The notes below the pieces were generated by a model. It had not been told where the DNA came from, made no database searches, and worked only from the letters and a program-made list of their open reading frames with translations. A stretch of DNA of 64,000 nt from Arthrobacter sp. 135MFCol5.1 (GTDB taxonomy: Bacteria; Actinomycetota; Actinomycetes; Actinomycetales; Micrococcaceae), in the NCBI RefSeq assembly GCF_000374865.1, contig NZ_KB895453.1:186001-250000 (forward strand), read 5' to 3'. Position numbers and translations under genes: made by a program. Positions within the stretch are counted from its first letter, which is position 1; each line of letters starts with the position of its first letter. Of the stretch, positions 1 through 8,349 are shown piece after piece.

Positions 1-126
1 TATTATGCAACTCATTGCGCTTCGAACGGTGAGGCGCCGTGGTCCCCGGTCCGGGCCTGTCAGTTAGATTGGCAGTTGGTGCCGACTCACGGATCCGGGC
101 GGATCCAGGAAAGGAACACAAGAACC

Positions 127-1233
127 ATGGTTCACAAAGTTCAAGCAGTTGTTGTCCGGGAGAAGAACGCCCCTGTGTCGTTGGAGACCATCCTGGTCCC
201 GGATCCCGGGCCGGGGGAGGCGCTGGTGGACATCCTGACCTGCGGTGTCTGCCACACGGATCTGCACTACAAGCAGGGCGGTATCGGTGATGACTTCCCT
301 TACCTGCTCGGGCACGAGGCCACCGGGGTTGTCAGTGCCGTTGGCCCCGATGTGACCCAGGTGGCCCCGGGCGACCGGGTGATCCTGAACTGGCGCGCGG
401 TCTGTGGGGAGTGCCGTGCGTGTGCCAAGGGCCAGCCGCAATACTGCTTCAATACGCACAACGCCACGCAGAAGATGACCCTTGAGGACGGCACCGAGCT
501 TTCGCCTGCCCTGGGCATCGGTGCTTTCGCGGAAAAGACCCTGGTGGCAGCCGGGCAGTGCACCAAGGTGGACCCGGAGGTTGATGCTGCCGCGGTGGGC
601 CTGCTGGGCTGCGGCGTGATGGCAGGCATCGGTGCCGCGATCAACACCGGGGAGGTCAAGCGTGGCGAGTCCGTGGCAGTGATTGGCTGCGGCGGCGTGG
701 GGATTGCCGCGATCGCGGGCGCGAAGCTCGCGGGGGCGACGACGATCATCGCCGTGGACATCGACGACAACAAGATCGGGATGGCCAGGTCCCTCGGTGC
801 AACCCACGGGGTCAACTCCAAGCAGGAGGACGCCGTGGAAGCCATCCGGGCCCTCACCGGAGGCCACGGGGCGGACGTGGTGATAGACGCCGTCGGCCGG
901 CCCGAAACGTACAAGCAGGCCTTCTACGCCCGCGACCTTGCCGGCCGCGTGGTGCTGGTGGGTGTTCCGACGCCGGAGATGACGCTTGAACTGCCGCTGC
1001 TGGACGTCTTTGGCCGCGGCGGATCGCTGAAGTCCTCCTGGTACGGCGACTGCCTGCCCTCCCGCGACTTCCCCATGCTCGTCTCGCACTACAAGCAGGG
1101 AAACCTGGACCTGGACGCGTTCGTGTCCGAGCGCATCACGATCGACCAGGTGGAAGAGGCCTTCGAGCGGATGCATGGGGGCAAGGTGCTGCGCTCCGTC
1201 GTCGAGGTCCAGCCTGCCGGGGCGTCCGCATGA
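127..1233 (+). CDS. S-(hydroxymethyl)mycothiol dehydrogenase (mycothiol-dependent formaldehyde dehydrogenase)
   Basis: Zinc alcohol dehydrogenase of 368 residues that oxidises the spontaneous adduct of formaldehyde and mycothiol to S-formylmycothiol with NAD. Seen: N-terminal GroES-like domain with the catalytic-zinc motif CGVCHTD, a lobe of four cysteines ([15 protein letters not shown]) for structural zinc, then a Rossmann domain with GCGGVG. The sequence reads like actinobacterial MscR/AdhE formaldehyde dehydrogenases. The start at 127 follows an aggaaagga Shine-Dalgarno; an ATG at 76 would add 17 residues foreign to the family. The stop overlaps the next gene (ATGA), so the MBL hydrolase is translationally coupled. 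Role: removes formaldehyde released by betaine and dimethylglycine demethylation nearby. The substrate assignment is by family. Confidence 0.93.
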   Translation: MVHKVQAVVVREKNAPVSLETILVPDPGPGEALVDILTCGVCHTDLHYKQGGIGDDFPYLLGHEATGVVSAVGPDVTQVAPGDRVILNWRAVCGECRACAKGQPQYCFNTHNATQKMTLEDGTELSPALGIGAFAEKTLVAAGQCTKVDPEVDAAAVGLLGCGVMAGIGAAINTGEVKRGESVAVIGCGGVGIAAIAGAKLAGATTIIAVDIDDNKIGMARSLGATHGVNSKQEDAVEAIRALTGGHGADVVIDAVGRPETYKQAFYARDLAGRVVLVGVPTPEMTLELPLLDVFGRGGSLKSSWYGDCLPSRDFPMLVSHYKQGNLDLDAFVSERITIDQVEEAFERMHGGKVLRSVVEVQPAGASA

Positions 1234-1850
1234 GCGTCACCATCGAGAACCTGGTCACCTCGGGAACTTTTTCGCTCGACGGCGGCACCTGGGACGTTGA
1301 CAACAACGTCTGGATCGTGGGCAATGACGAGGAATGCATCATCATCGATGCGCCGCACGACGCAGCGGCGATCATCAACCAGGTCCGCAGCCGGAAGGTG
1401 AAGGCCATCCTGCTCACCCACGCGCACAACGACCACATCGGTGCCGCGCGTGAGGTGGCGGACGCCCTGGAGGCACCGATCCTGCTGAACCAGGAGGACC
1501 TGGTGCTCTGGGAGCAGGTATACCCGGACGCAAAACCGGACCGCTTCCACTCCGACGGTGACGTATTCGAGGTGGGCGGGGCGGCCCTGCGTGCGATCCA
1601 CACTCCGGGACACTCGCCCGGGTCCACTTGCTTCTACCTGGAAAGCGAGGGAACGGTGTTCACCGGCGACACCCTGTTCAACGGCGGCCCGGGTGCCACC
1701 GGGCGGTCCTACAGCGACTACCCCACCATCCTGGCGTCCATCCGTGAACGGCTGCTGACACTGCCCGCCGACACTGTGGTCCGCACCGGCCATGGCGAGG
1801 ACACCACCATCGCCGCCGAGCAGGAAACGCTGGCGAAGGTTCCGCAGTAA
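1230..1850 (+). CDS. MBL-fold hydrolase, probable S-formylmycothiol hydrolase
   Basis: Metallo-beta-lactamase-fold protein of 206 residues carrying the metal motif THAHNDHIG (about residues 62-70), then TPGHSPG, a TGDTLF segment and a late GHGEDT that complete the usual glyoxalase-II-like ligand set. Its ATG overlaps the stop of the mycothiol formaldehyde dehydrogenase by four bases. Small MBL proteins in this position occur widely beside that dehydrogenase and are thought to hydrolyse S-formylmycothiol to formate and mycothiol. The metal site is visible; the substrate is inferred from coupling. A formate oxidoreductase-like gene follows after 98 bp, which makes a three-step formaldehyde-to-CO2 series plausible. 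Confidence 0.85.
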   Translation: MSVTIENLVTSGTFSLDGGTWDVDNNVWIVGNDEECIIIDAPHDAAAIINQVRSRKVKAILLTHAHNDHIGAAREVADALEAPILLNQEDLVLWEQVYPDAKPDRFHSDGDVFEVGGAALRAIHTPGHSPGSTCFYLESEGTVFTGDTLFNGGPGATGRSYSDYPTILASIRERLLTLPADTVVRTGHGEDTTIAAEQETLAKVPQ

Positions 1851-1948
1851 CCAGAAGTCAGGAAAGCGCCCGGCGGAGGCGCGCCGGGAGGTTCCGGCGC
1901 GCCTCCGCCGGCGATCAATCAGCACAAGCCGGTAAGGACGTTGGAACG

Positions 1949-4303
1949 ATGAAGTTCGGTAAGCAGCCCGCCCCCGTTCGGGACATCAATGAGGACGATC
2001 TTTCGGTCCACAAGCCCAAAACGGAGGCGGCCGGGGTCAAGGCCGTCATGGTTGCGCTTGAGCGTGCGGTGGCGCAGGCGGGTGTGGCCCGGACGGCACA
2101 GTCGCTGCTGCGGCTGAACCAGCGGGGCGGTTTCGACTGCCCCGGCTGCGCGTGGCCGGAATCGGACAAGAAGCGCAAAGCAGCCGAGTTCTGCGAGAAC
2201 GGCGCCAAGGCGGTGGCCGAGGAGAACACCCTGCGTACCGTCGGAGCGGAGTTCTGGGCCCAACACTCCATCGCCGAGCTCTCGGAGAAGACCGAGTACT
2301 GGCTGGGCAACCAGGGCCGGTTGAGCGAGCCGGTGGTGATCCGCGAAGGGGAGACGCATTACTCGCCGATCTCGTGGGCCGACGCGTTCGAGCTGATCGG
2401 CGAACATCTCCGGGCGACCACCCCTGACCGCTGCGTCTTCTACACCTCCGGCCGCACGGCGAACGAGACCGCGTTCCTGTACCAGCTCTTCGCACGGTCC
2501 CTGGGCACCAACAACCTCCCCGACTGCTCCAACATGTGCCACGAGTCCTCCGGCTCGGCTTTGAACCCGACCATCGGCATTGGCAAGGGCACGGTGTCCC
2601 TGGATGACATCCACGACGCCGAACTGATCTTCGTGGTGGGCCAGAACCCCGGCACCAACCATCCACGGATGCTGTCCGCGTTGAAGGAGTGCAAGGACAA
2701 GGGCGGCAAGGTGGTGGCCGTGAACCCGCTGCCCGAGGCCGGCCTGTTCAACTTCAAGGACCCGCAGACCGTTTCCGGGGTGGTGGGCGGCGGGACGCCG
2801 TTGGCCGATGAGTACTTGCAGATCAAGGTGGGCGGGGACTTGGCGCTGTTCCAGGCGCTCGGCCACCTGCTGCTGGAGGCCGAGGCAGCCAACCCGGGGA
2901 CCGTCGTCGACCATTCCTTTATTGCCGCCCAGACGGACGGGTTCGATGCCTACCGCGACGCCCGGCGCACCTTGGACTGGGATGAAACCGAGAAGGCCAC
3001 CGGCCTCACCCGGGGCCAGATCGAAAAGGTCGCGGCGATGCTGGAGGCGTCCAAGGCCTCGATCTTCTGCTGGGCGCTGGGCGTGACGCAGCAGCCGCAT
3101 TCGGTGGACACCATCAAGGAAATGGTCAACGTCCTGCTGCTGCAGGGCAATTTCGGCAAGCCCGGCGCCGGCGCCTGCCCTGTCCGCGGGCACTCGAACG
3201 TCCAGGGCGACCGGACCATGGGCATCTGGGAGAAACCCAAGGAGTGGCTCCTGCAGGCCTTGGACGCAGAGTTCGGCATCACGTCTCCGCGGCACCACGG
3301 CTACGACGCCGTGGAGTCGATGGAGGCATTCGAACGGGACGAGGTGGACGTGTTCGTGTCCATGGGCGGGAATTTCTCGCTCGCCTGCTCTGACACCGAG
3401 GCCCTGGAAGCGGGCATGCAGCGTATCGGGCTGACCGTGCACATCAGCACCAAACCCAACCGCTCGCACGTGGTGCACGGCCGCACGTCACTGATCCTGC
3501 CCACCTTGGGCCGCACCGACAAGGACGACAAGCATCCCAACGGCGCACAGTTCCTCTCCGTGGAGGACTCGATGTCCGTGGTCCACTCCACCCAAGGCCG
3601 CCTCACCCCAGTCTCCGAGCACCTGCTGGCTGAGCCCGTCATCGTGGCACGGATGGCGGAGGCCACCTTTGGCCCGGACCACCCAGTGGACTGGAAGGCA
3701 ATGGCCGAGGACTACGACGTGATCCGCGACCATATCGCCCGGGTCCTGCCCGGCTTCGAGGACTTCAACGCCCGGGTCCGGACCAAGAACGGGTTCGTGC
3801 TCCCCAACCCGCCGCGCGACACCCGCTCCTTCGCCACCGACATCGGCCGCGGCCGGTTCACGGTCAGCCCGCTCGAATACCTCAGTCCGCCACCCGGCCA
3901 CCTGGTGCTGCAGACCATCCGCAGCCACGACCAGTACAACACCACCTTCTACGGCCTGGACGACCGCTACCGCGGCATCTCCGGCGGCCGCCGCGTGATC
4001 CTCATCCACCCTGAGGACCTCGCCGAGCAAGGATTCCAGGACCGGGAACTCGTGGACGTCGTCAGCACCTTCCAGGGCGTGGACCGCCGGGCAGACAAGT
4101 TCCGCCTGGTGGCGTACCCCACCGCCAAGGGCTGCGCGGCCGCGTACTTCCCCGAAGCGAACGCACTGGTCCACAAAGAAAACGTGGCCCGCGTATCCAA
4201 CACCCCCGGCTTCAAGGCCATGTTCGTCAGGTTCGAGCCGCACCGGGGCGAGGCAGCGGTTGCCGGGGAATCTGCAGGGGAGTTGGCAGGGATGCAGGCT
4301 TAG
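1949..4303 (+). CDS. FdhF/YdeP-family molybdopterin oxidoreductase, probable formate dehydrogenase
   Basis: Large molybdopterin enzyme of 784 residues of the FdhF/YdeP type. Visible are an early CPGCAWP motif typical of YdeP proteins, the molybdopterin core with NMCHESSG and GQNPGTNHPR, and a C-terminal dinucleotide-binding domain around TIRSHDQYNTTFYG. The frame is open, so no selenocysteine is used. Length fits the family (about 760-780). There is no signal peptide, so it is cytoplasmic. It follows the formaldehyde dehydrogenase and MBL hydrolase in the same direction, which suggests it oxidises the formate they make. E. coli YdeP itself is linked to acid resistance, so the substrate is inferred from context. 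No fdhD or electron-transfer subunit is adjacent. Confidence 0.85.
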   Translation: MKFGKQPAPVRDINEDDLSVHKPKTEAAGVKAVMVALERAVAQAGVARTAQSLLRLNQRGGFDCPGCAWPESDKKRKAAEFCENGAKAVAEENTLRTVGAEFWAQHSIAELSEKTEYWLGNQGRLSEPVVIREGETHYSPISWADAFELIGEHLRATTPDRCVFYTSGRTANETAFLYQLFARSLGTNNLPDCSNMCHESSGSALNPTIGIGKGTVSLDDIHDAELIFVVGQNPGTNHPRMLSALKECKDKGGKVVAVNPLPEAGLFNFKDPQTVSGVVGGGTPLADEYLQIKVGGDLALFQALGHLLLEAEAANPGTVVDHSFIAAQTDGFDAYRDARRTLDWDETEKATGLTRGQIEKVAAMLEASKASIFCWALGVTQQPHSVDTIKEMVNVLLLQGNFGKPGAGACPVRGHSNVQGDRTMGIWEKPKEWLLQALDAEFGITSPRHHGYDAVESMEAFERDEVDVFVSMGGNFSLACSDTEALEAGMQRIGLTVHISTKPNRSHVVHGRTSLILPTLGRTDKDDKHPNGAQFLSVEDSMSVVHSTQGRLTPVSEHLLAEPVIVARMAEATFGPDHPVDWKAMAEDYDVIRDHIARVLPGFEDFNARVRTKNGFVLPNPPRDTRSFATDIGRGRFTVSPLEYLSPPPGHLVLQTIRSHDQYNTTFYGLDDRYRGISGGRRVILIHPEDLAEQGFQDRELVDVVSTFQGVDRRADKFRLVAYPTAKGCAAAYFPEANALVHKENVARVSNTPGFKAMFVRFEPHRGEAAVAGESAGELAGMQA

Positions 4304-4308
4304 CCCGC

Positions 4309-5130
4309 CGGGGCGGTCAGGCCGGGCCATCGTGGCGGTTCCCAGTCCTGGTGTTCGCTTTGGTAATGGCGGCCTGTGGGTGAGGTCCAGCCGGGTGGTT
4401 CGTTTTCGCTGGCGGGTGTTGGTTTCCATCCGGTGGTGTGGCGGAGTTTGTGGTGTTTGGGGCACGGTTGTCCCAGGTTGGTGATTCCGGTGGTGCCGCC
4501 CTTGGCCCGGCGAGGATGTGATCGGCATCGTTGTCCAGGGCCCGCGGATCCACCAACACCCGGTAAAACGATCCCGCCCCGTTTGCGACAAGTTGGCGTG
4601 CCATGGACGGCGGAATCGGCCCATACCCGTCCAGTACCGCCGGCTCGTCCGTCAGGCCCAGCAGCGAAAACACCGGAACCGTCACCAGCACCTGCGCCCG
4701 GACCGGCGACGGCACACGGTCCCGGACAGCGCCCACACGTTCGCTGGAGCTGCCGCCTGCACCCACACGTTCGGTGGAGCTGCCACTTGCACCCTCGGCC
4801 AAACCGCCGCTGCCGCTTGCACGGGTGTCGCCGGCGCCGGTGCCGTTGGTGAGGATCGCGTCGGCGAAGGTGTCGGCCCGGAGCTGGGTCAGGTCCTGCC
4901 CTCGCCGGGGCCCTGCAGGCTACGGGCGGTCGCCGTGAGCCGGTTCCACCCCGCCAGTGCGGCCTCGACCTCCCGGGCACCGGCCAGAATGTCCAGGCAA
5001 CCAGCCGCCACACCAGCCAACGGATCGGCCGCAGAAAACGGCTCCAAACCGACCCGTCCACCTCGGCATTCAGCACAGCCAGGGCAGCCCGGATCTCCCC
5101 AAACGCCCTCACCACCGCCGATTTCCCCAT
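4309..5130 (-). pseudogene. Decayed DUF222 / HNH endonuclease gene (13E12-like family)
   Basis: Pieces of one DUF222-HNH protein lie in different minus-strand frames. The start region (5130 down) encodes an opening like that of intact members. A fragment near 4600-4720 reads VLVTVPVFSLLGL, then GYGPIPPSMARQLV and FYRVLVDP. It jumps directly to LDNDADH, losing the segment that normally carries the first part of the HNH motif. The ending GITNLGQPCPKHHKLRH (about 4430-4510) sits in another frame. So there is at least one internal deletion and more than one frameshift. Intact relatives are around 400-500 residues and occur in many copies in Arthrobacter. It separates the formaldehyde operon from gbcA and is probably non-functional. 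Confidence 0.8.
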
Positions 5131-5290
5131 AACCCATCATGACAAGGGGGTACGACATCCAGACGACTGCCGGGCCTCTCCCCGGCAGTGGGGGGCAGCT
5201 AAACATGGGTTCCGGTCCGGGATTCTTTACGTTCGGGGATGGCAGTCCTCCGTGGCATCGACCATGCTTTTTCGTCATATCCGAAATTGA

Positions 5291-5354
5291 TTGACAGTGA
5301 GCGTGGCTGGAGTCACACTGTTGCATATGGTGATCGTTGTTGCGTTAGGCGCTT
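5291..5354 (+). promoter_or_regulatory. gbcA promoter with tandem betaine-regulon boxes
   Basis: A -35 TTGACA (5291-5296), 17-bp spacer and -10-like CACACT (5314-5319) are followed at once by box 1 TGTTGCATATGGTGAT (5319-5334) and, 19 bp on, box 2 TGTTGCGTTAGGCGCTT (5338-5354). The same layout recurs before the dimethylglycine-oxidase paralogue (12286-12348), the MFS gene (14065-14131) and the BCCT gene (22235-22299). Boxes at and just past the -10 element suggest repression. Confidence 0.7.
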
Positions 5355-5498
5355 CAGTTTCATTCCGGAGTTGTCGCTTCTGTTGCTGATGAACCTCCCC
5401 ACATTCGTTGACAGAACGTCTTGAACACCCCTTGTGCCCCACCTGCTCCGTATCCACCCCCAAATCGCCCCATGCCCAGCCCTATCGGGAGGAAACAC

Positions 5499-6803
5499 AT
5501 GACTACCTCAGTGAATGCGCCCCTCAGCGCACGCGGAAAGCTCGCCTCAACATTGCCTGCCGAGCAGCTGGCCGAAATTACCGAGTTGTTTGCTTTGCGG
5601 CGCACCGGCTACTCCCTTGATGCCCCGTTCTACACTGACCCGACAATCTTCAAGCTCGACATGGAAGCCATCTTCGGCCAGCACTGGATCTTTGCCGGCA
5701 GCGTTGCCGAGTTGCCGGAGCCGGGCGACTACATCACGGTCGACTACGGACCCTACTCCCTGATCGTGCTGCGCACCGACGAGGGCGGCGTCAATGTCCT
5801 GCACAACGTCTGCCGCCACCGCGGTGCCCGCGTCCTGACCGAAGCCGCCGGTTCCACCGGAAACCTGGTCTGCGGCTACCACTCCTGGACGTACTCCCCC
5901 GAGGGCAACCTGATCCACGCATCCGCCCCCGGCGAAGCCAAGTTCGACAAGAACTGCTTTGCCCTCAAGCGCGCCCACAGCCGCGAGGTTGCCGGGCTCA
6001 TTTTCGTCTGCATTGCTGACGAGCCACCCGCAGACTTCGACGAAACCGCCAAGATTTTCGAGCCCTACCTCGCGCCCCACGACCTGTCCAAGACCAAGAT
6101 TGCCTACCAGCAGAACATCATCGAAGAAGGCAACTGGAAGCTCGTCATGGAGAACAACCGTGAGTGCTACCACTGCGACGGGCACCCGGAACTCGCCTGC
6201 TCGCTGTTCCCCACGTGGGGCCTGACCGAGGGTCTGATCCCGACCCACCTCGAGGAAGTATGGGACCGCAACAAGGAAGCCCAGTCCTCCCTCGAGGAGC
6301 GGTGCCGCCGCTACGGCCTGCCCTACGAGGTGGTGGAGGAACTCGACACCCGCATTGCCGGTATCCGCATCTCGCGCGAATCCCTGGACGGCGAAGGCGA
6401 ATCGTTCTCCGCAGACGGCCGCAGGCTCTCCAAGAAGCTGCTCGGCGACCTTCGGGACTTCCGCCTGGGCCGCTGCTCGATGCACTTGCAGCCCAACAGC
6501 TGGTTCCACTTCCTGGGTGACCACGTCATCACGTTCGGGGTTTTCCCCATCAACGAGCACCAGTCCTTGGTCCGCACCACCTGGCTGGTGGCTGACGACG
6601 CCGAGGAAGGCGTTGACTACGACCTCGAAAAGCTCACCTACACCTGGAAGCAGACCAACCTGCAGGACAAGGCGTTCGTTGAGCTGTGCCAGCAGGGTGC
6701 TGCCAGCCCCGCGTACGAGCCCGGCCCTTACATGAAGAGCGAATACCAGGTGGAGGCCTTCATCAATTGGTACGTCCAGCGCGTGCAGGAGCACTTGGCA
6801 TGA
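5499..6803 (+). CDS. gbcA: Glycine betaine monooxygenase, Rieske oxygenase subunit
   Basis: Rieske non-heme iron oxygenase alpha subunit of 434 residues that removes one methyl of glycine betaine as formaldehyde and leaves dimethylglycine. The [2Fe-2S] motif is C105-x-H107 ... C125-x2-H128, and the mononuclear iron site shows ECYHCDGHP with H225 and H229. Length and motifs match GbcA of pseudomonads. The start at 5499 has a GGGAGGAA ribosome site; an ATG at 5421 adds 26 unrelated residues. The stop overlaps the reductase start (ATGA), fixing the pairing. The promoter carries the tandem boxes. A related choline or carnitine oxygenase is the main alternative; the two dimethylglycine-oxidase-type genes and the BCCT transporter nearby favour betaine. 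Confidence 0.9.
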   Translation: MTTSVNAPLSARGKLASTLPAEQLAEITELFALRRTGYSLDAPFYTDPTIFKLDMEAIFGQHWIFAGSVAELPEPGDYITVDYGPYSLIVLRTDEGGVNVLHNVCRHRGARVLTEAAGSTGNLVCGYHSWTYSPEGNLIHASAPGEAKFDKNCFALKRAHSREVAGLIFVCIADEPPADFDETAKIFEPYLAPHDLSKTKIAYQQNIIEEGNWKLVMENNRECYHCDGHPELACSLFPTWGLTEGLIPTHLEEVWDRNKEAQSSLEERCRRYGLPYEVVEELDTRIAGIRISRESLDGEGESFSADGRRLSKKLLGDLRDFRLGRCSMHLQPNSWFHFLGDHVITFGVFPINEHQSLVRTTWLVADDAEEGVDYDLEKLTYTWKQTNLQDKAFVELCQQGAASPAYEPGPYMKSEYQVEAFINWYVQRVQEHLA

Positions 6804-8212
6804 TTGACGTCCTCACTCAGGCGCCGGTCCGGGAACCACAGCGCATCCGCGGCCTTGAAATGCCGTGGAACAGGGTGATGGGCAGCATGGAAGGCCCGGC
6901 CAGTGCAGCCAAGGCGCTGGGCCCGTGGCATCCGCAGGAGTTCATGGCCGAATGCGTCGAAACCGTTCCCGAAGCCGGCGGCATGATGACCTTCGTCTTC
7001 CGCCGCTGCGACGGTGCGCCCCTGGCGTTCCGCGCGGGCCAGTACGTGAATATCGCTTTCCCCGTGAACGGCGAGGACCAGGAACCGGTGGACCGCAGCT
7101 ACTCGCTGTCCAGTTCACCCACGGAACCGTGGACTTTCAGCGTCACCGTCAAGCGCGACCCGGGCGGACTGGTTTCCCCGTGGGTGCACGGGAACGTCAG
7201 GCCCGGAACTGTCCTGGACATGCTGGGACCTGTCGGGGCATTCCACCTGCCTGACGCCGATCGGCGGGCACGGTACCTCTTCCTGGCCGCCGGCGCAGGC
7301 ATCACCCCCATCATGTCGATGCTGCGCACCATCCACTCGTTGCCCGGAACCGCCGATGTGGTGGTGCTTTACCACGGCGCGGAAGCCGGCGGCTTCGCCT
7401 TCCACCGGGAATTGGCCTACATCGCGTCGGTGGACTCGCGCGTCAAGGTCTTCTACGCCCTGGGCGACCGCGGCAGGCCCGAGGACTGGGAGGGCTTCAC
7501 CGGACGGCTGACGGCGGCCATGATCGACGAGGTGGCGCCGGACGCCAACGGCCGGCAGGTGTACGCCTGCGGACCCGAGGGGTACTTGAACACCGCCACT
7601 GAACTGCTCAAGAACGTGGGCGTCGACGATACCTCCATCTACATGGAGTTCTTCTCCGGCGACCGGCAGACCCTCCTCGAATACCAGGCCGAGCTCGCCC
7701 TGGCGGCGGACATCGCCGAGGAAATCGCCGACGAGATCGCGGAGTCCGCCGAGGACTACTTCGAGGGCCAGCCGGCGGCGTTCGGGATCTATGAGCCCGG
7801 CTACGACGAGGATGGAACCCTGCAGGCCACGGGGCTGGCGCTGGAAGCTGCAGCCCCGGCCTCCGCGGAAGCCGCCTCCGCGGAAGCCGCCGAAGCCGCA
7901 ACCGAAGCCGCCACCCCGGATGCGTCAAGCTTCGACACCGTGGGAACTGGCAGCCTCACCCTGTCTTTCATGCGCACCGGAATCAATGTGCGGATCGACC
8001 CGCAGGAACCCATCCTGGGTGTGGCCCAGCGGGCCGGTGTCCGGATCGGCGCCAACTGCAAGGAGGGCATGTGCGGCTCCTGCAAAGTGGTCAAGCTGTC
8101 CGGGGAGATCGACATGAACCACCAGGGTGGAATCCGCAAACGGGAAATCGATGCCGGCAAGTTCCTTCCCTGCTGCTCCACCGCGCGCACCGACATGGTG
8201 ATCGACGCTTAG
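6800..8212 (+). CDS. gbcB: Glycine betaine monooxygenase reductase with long acidic/Ala linker
   Basis: Flavin and iron-sulphur reductase of 470 residues that feeds electrons from NAD(P)H to GbcA. An FAD domain has RSYSLSS (99-105), an NAD domain has CGPEGY (257-262), and a C-terminal plant-type [2Fe-2S] ferredoxin has C420, C425, C428 and C458/C459. Between the NAD and ferredoxin domains lies an unusual stretch (about 290-380) rich in Ala and Glu, ending in repeated AEAASAEAAEAATEAA-like units. Pseudomonad GbcB is near 370 residues, so this linker accounts for the extra length. The ATG at 6800 overlaps the gbcA stop and gives the right N-terminus. Confidence 0.88.
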   Translation: MIDVLTQAPVREPQRIRGLEMPWNRVMGSMEGPASAAKALGPWHPQEFMAECVETVPEAGGMMTFVFRRCDGAPLAFRAGQYVNIAFPVNGEDQEPVDRSYSLSSSPTEPWTFSVTVKRDPGGLVSPWVHGNVRPGTVLDMLGPVGAFHLPDADRRARYLFLAAGAGITPIMSMLRTIHSLPGTADVVVLYHGAEAGGFAFHRELAYIASVDSRVKVFYALGDRGRPEDWEGFTGRLTAAMIDEVAPDANGRQVYACGPEGYLNTATELLKNVGVDDTSIYMEFFSGDRQTLLEYQAELALAADIAEEIADEIAESAEDYFEGQPAAFGIYEPGYDEDGTLQATGLALEAAAPASAEAASAEAAEAATEAATPDASSFDTVGTGSLTLSFMRTGINVRIDPQEPILGVAQRAGVRIGANCKEGMCGSCKVVKLSGEIDMNHQGGIRKREIDAGKFLPCCSTARTDMVIDA

Positions 8213-8278
8213 CCGCTTCCCTGAGCCGCCGGCACCGCGCGCCGTCCCACGTTTTACCGCAAGTGAAAGTCATAACCA

Positions 8279-8317
8279 CACGGAAGGTCTGATGCAGCCG
8301 GCGTCAGGCCTTCCGTG
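8279..8317 (+). promoter_or_regulatory. Hairpin in the gbcB-fdhA gap
   Basis: CACGGAAGG (8279-8287) pairs with CCTTCCGTG (8309-8317), with CTGA/TCAG extending the stem inside. It lies 33 bases upstream of the fdhA ATG. No T-run follows, so it is not a plain terminator. It could be an mRNA processing or stabilising element that sets fdhA expression relative to gbcAB. Confidence 0.4.
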
Positions 8318-8349
8318 GCAATTGAACCCTAACCATAGGAGCCACGCCC

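Noticed and set aside
1..12. Partial match to the betaine-regulon box (TATGCAAC) at the left edge
   Set aside because: The left half of the box lies outside the window, and no -35 at the expected distance was found, so it cannot be judged.
1949..4303. Possible selenocysteine codon in the formate-dehydrogenase-like gene
   Set aside because: The frame is open without an internal TGA, and YdeP-type enzymes do not need selenocysteine.
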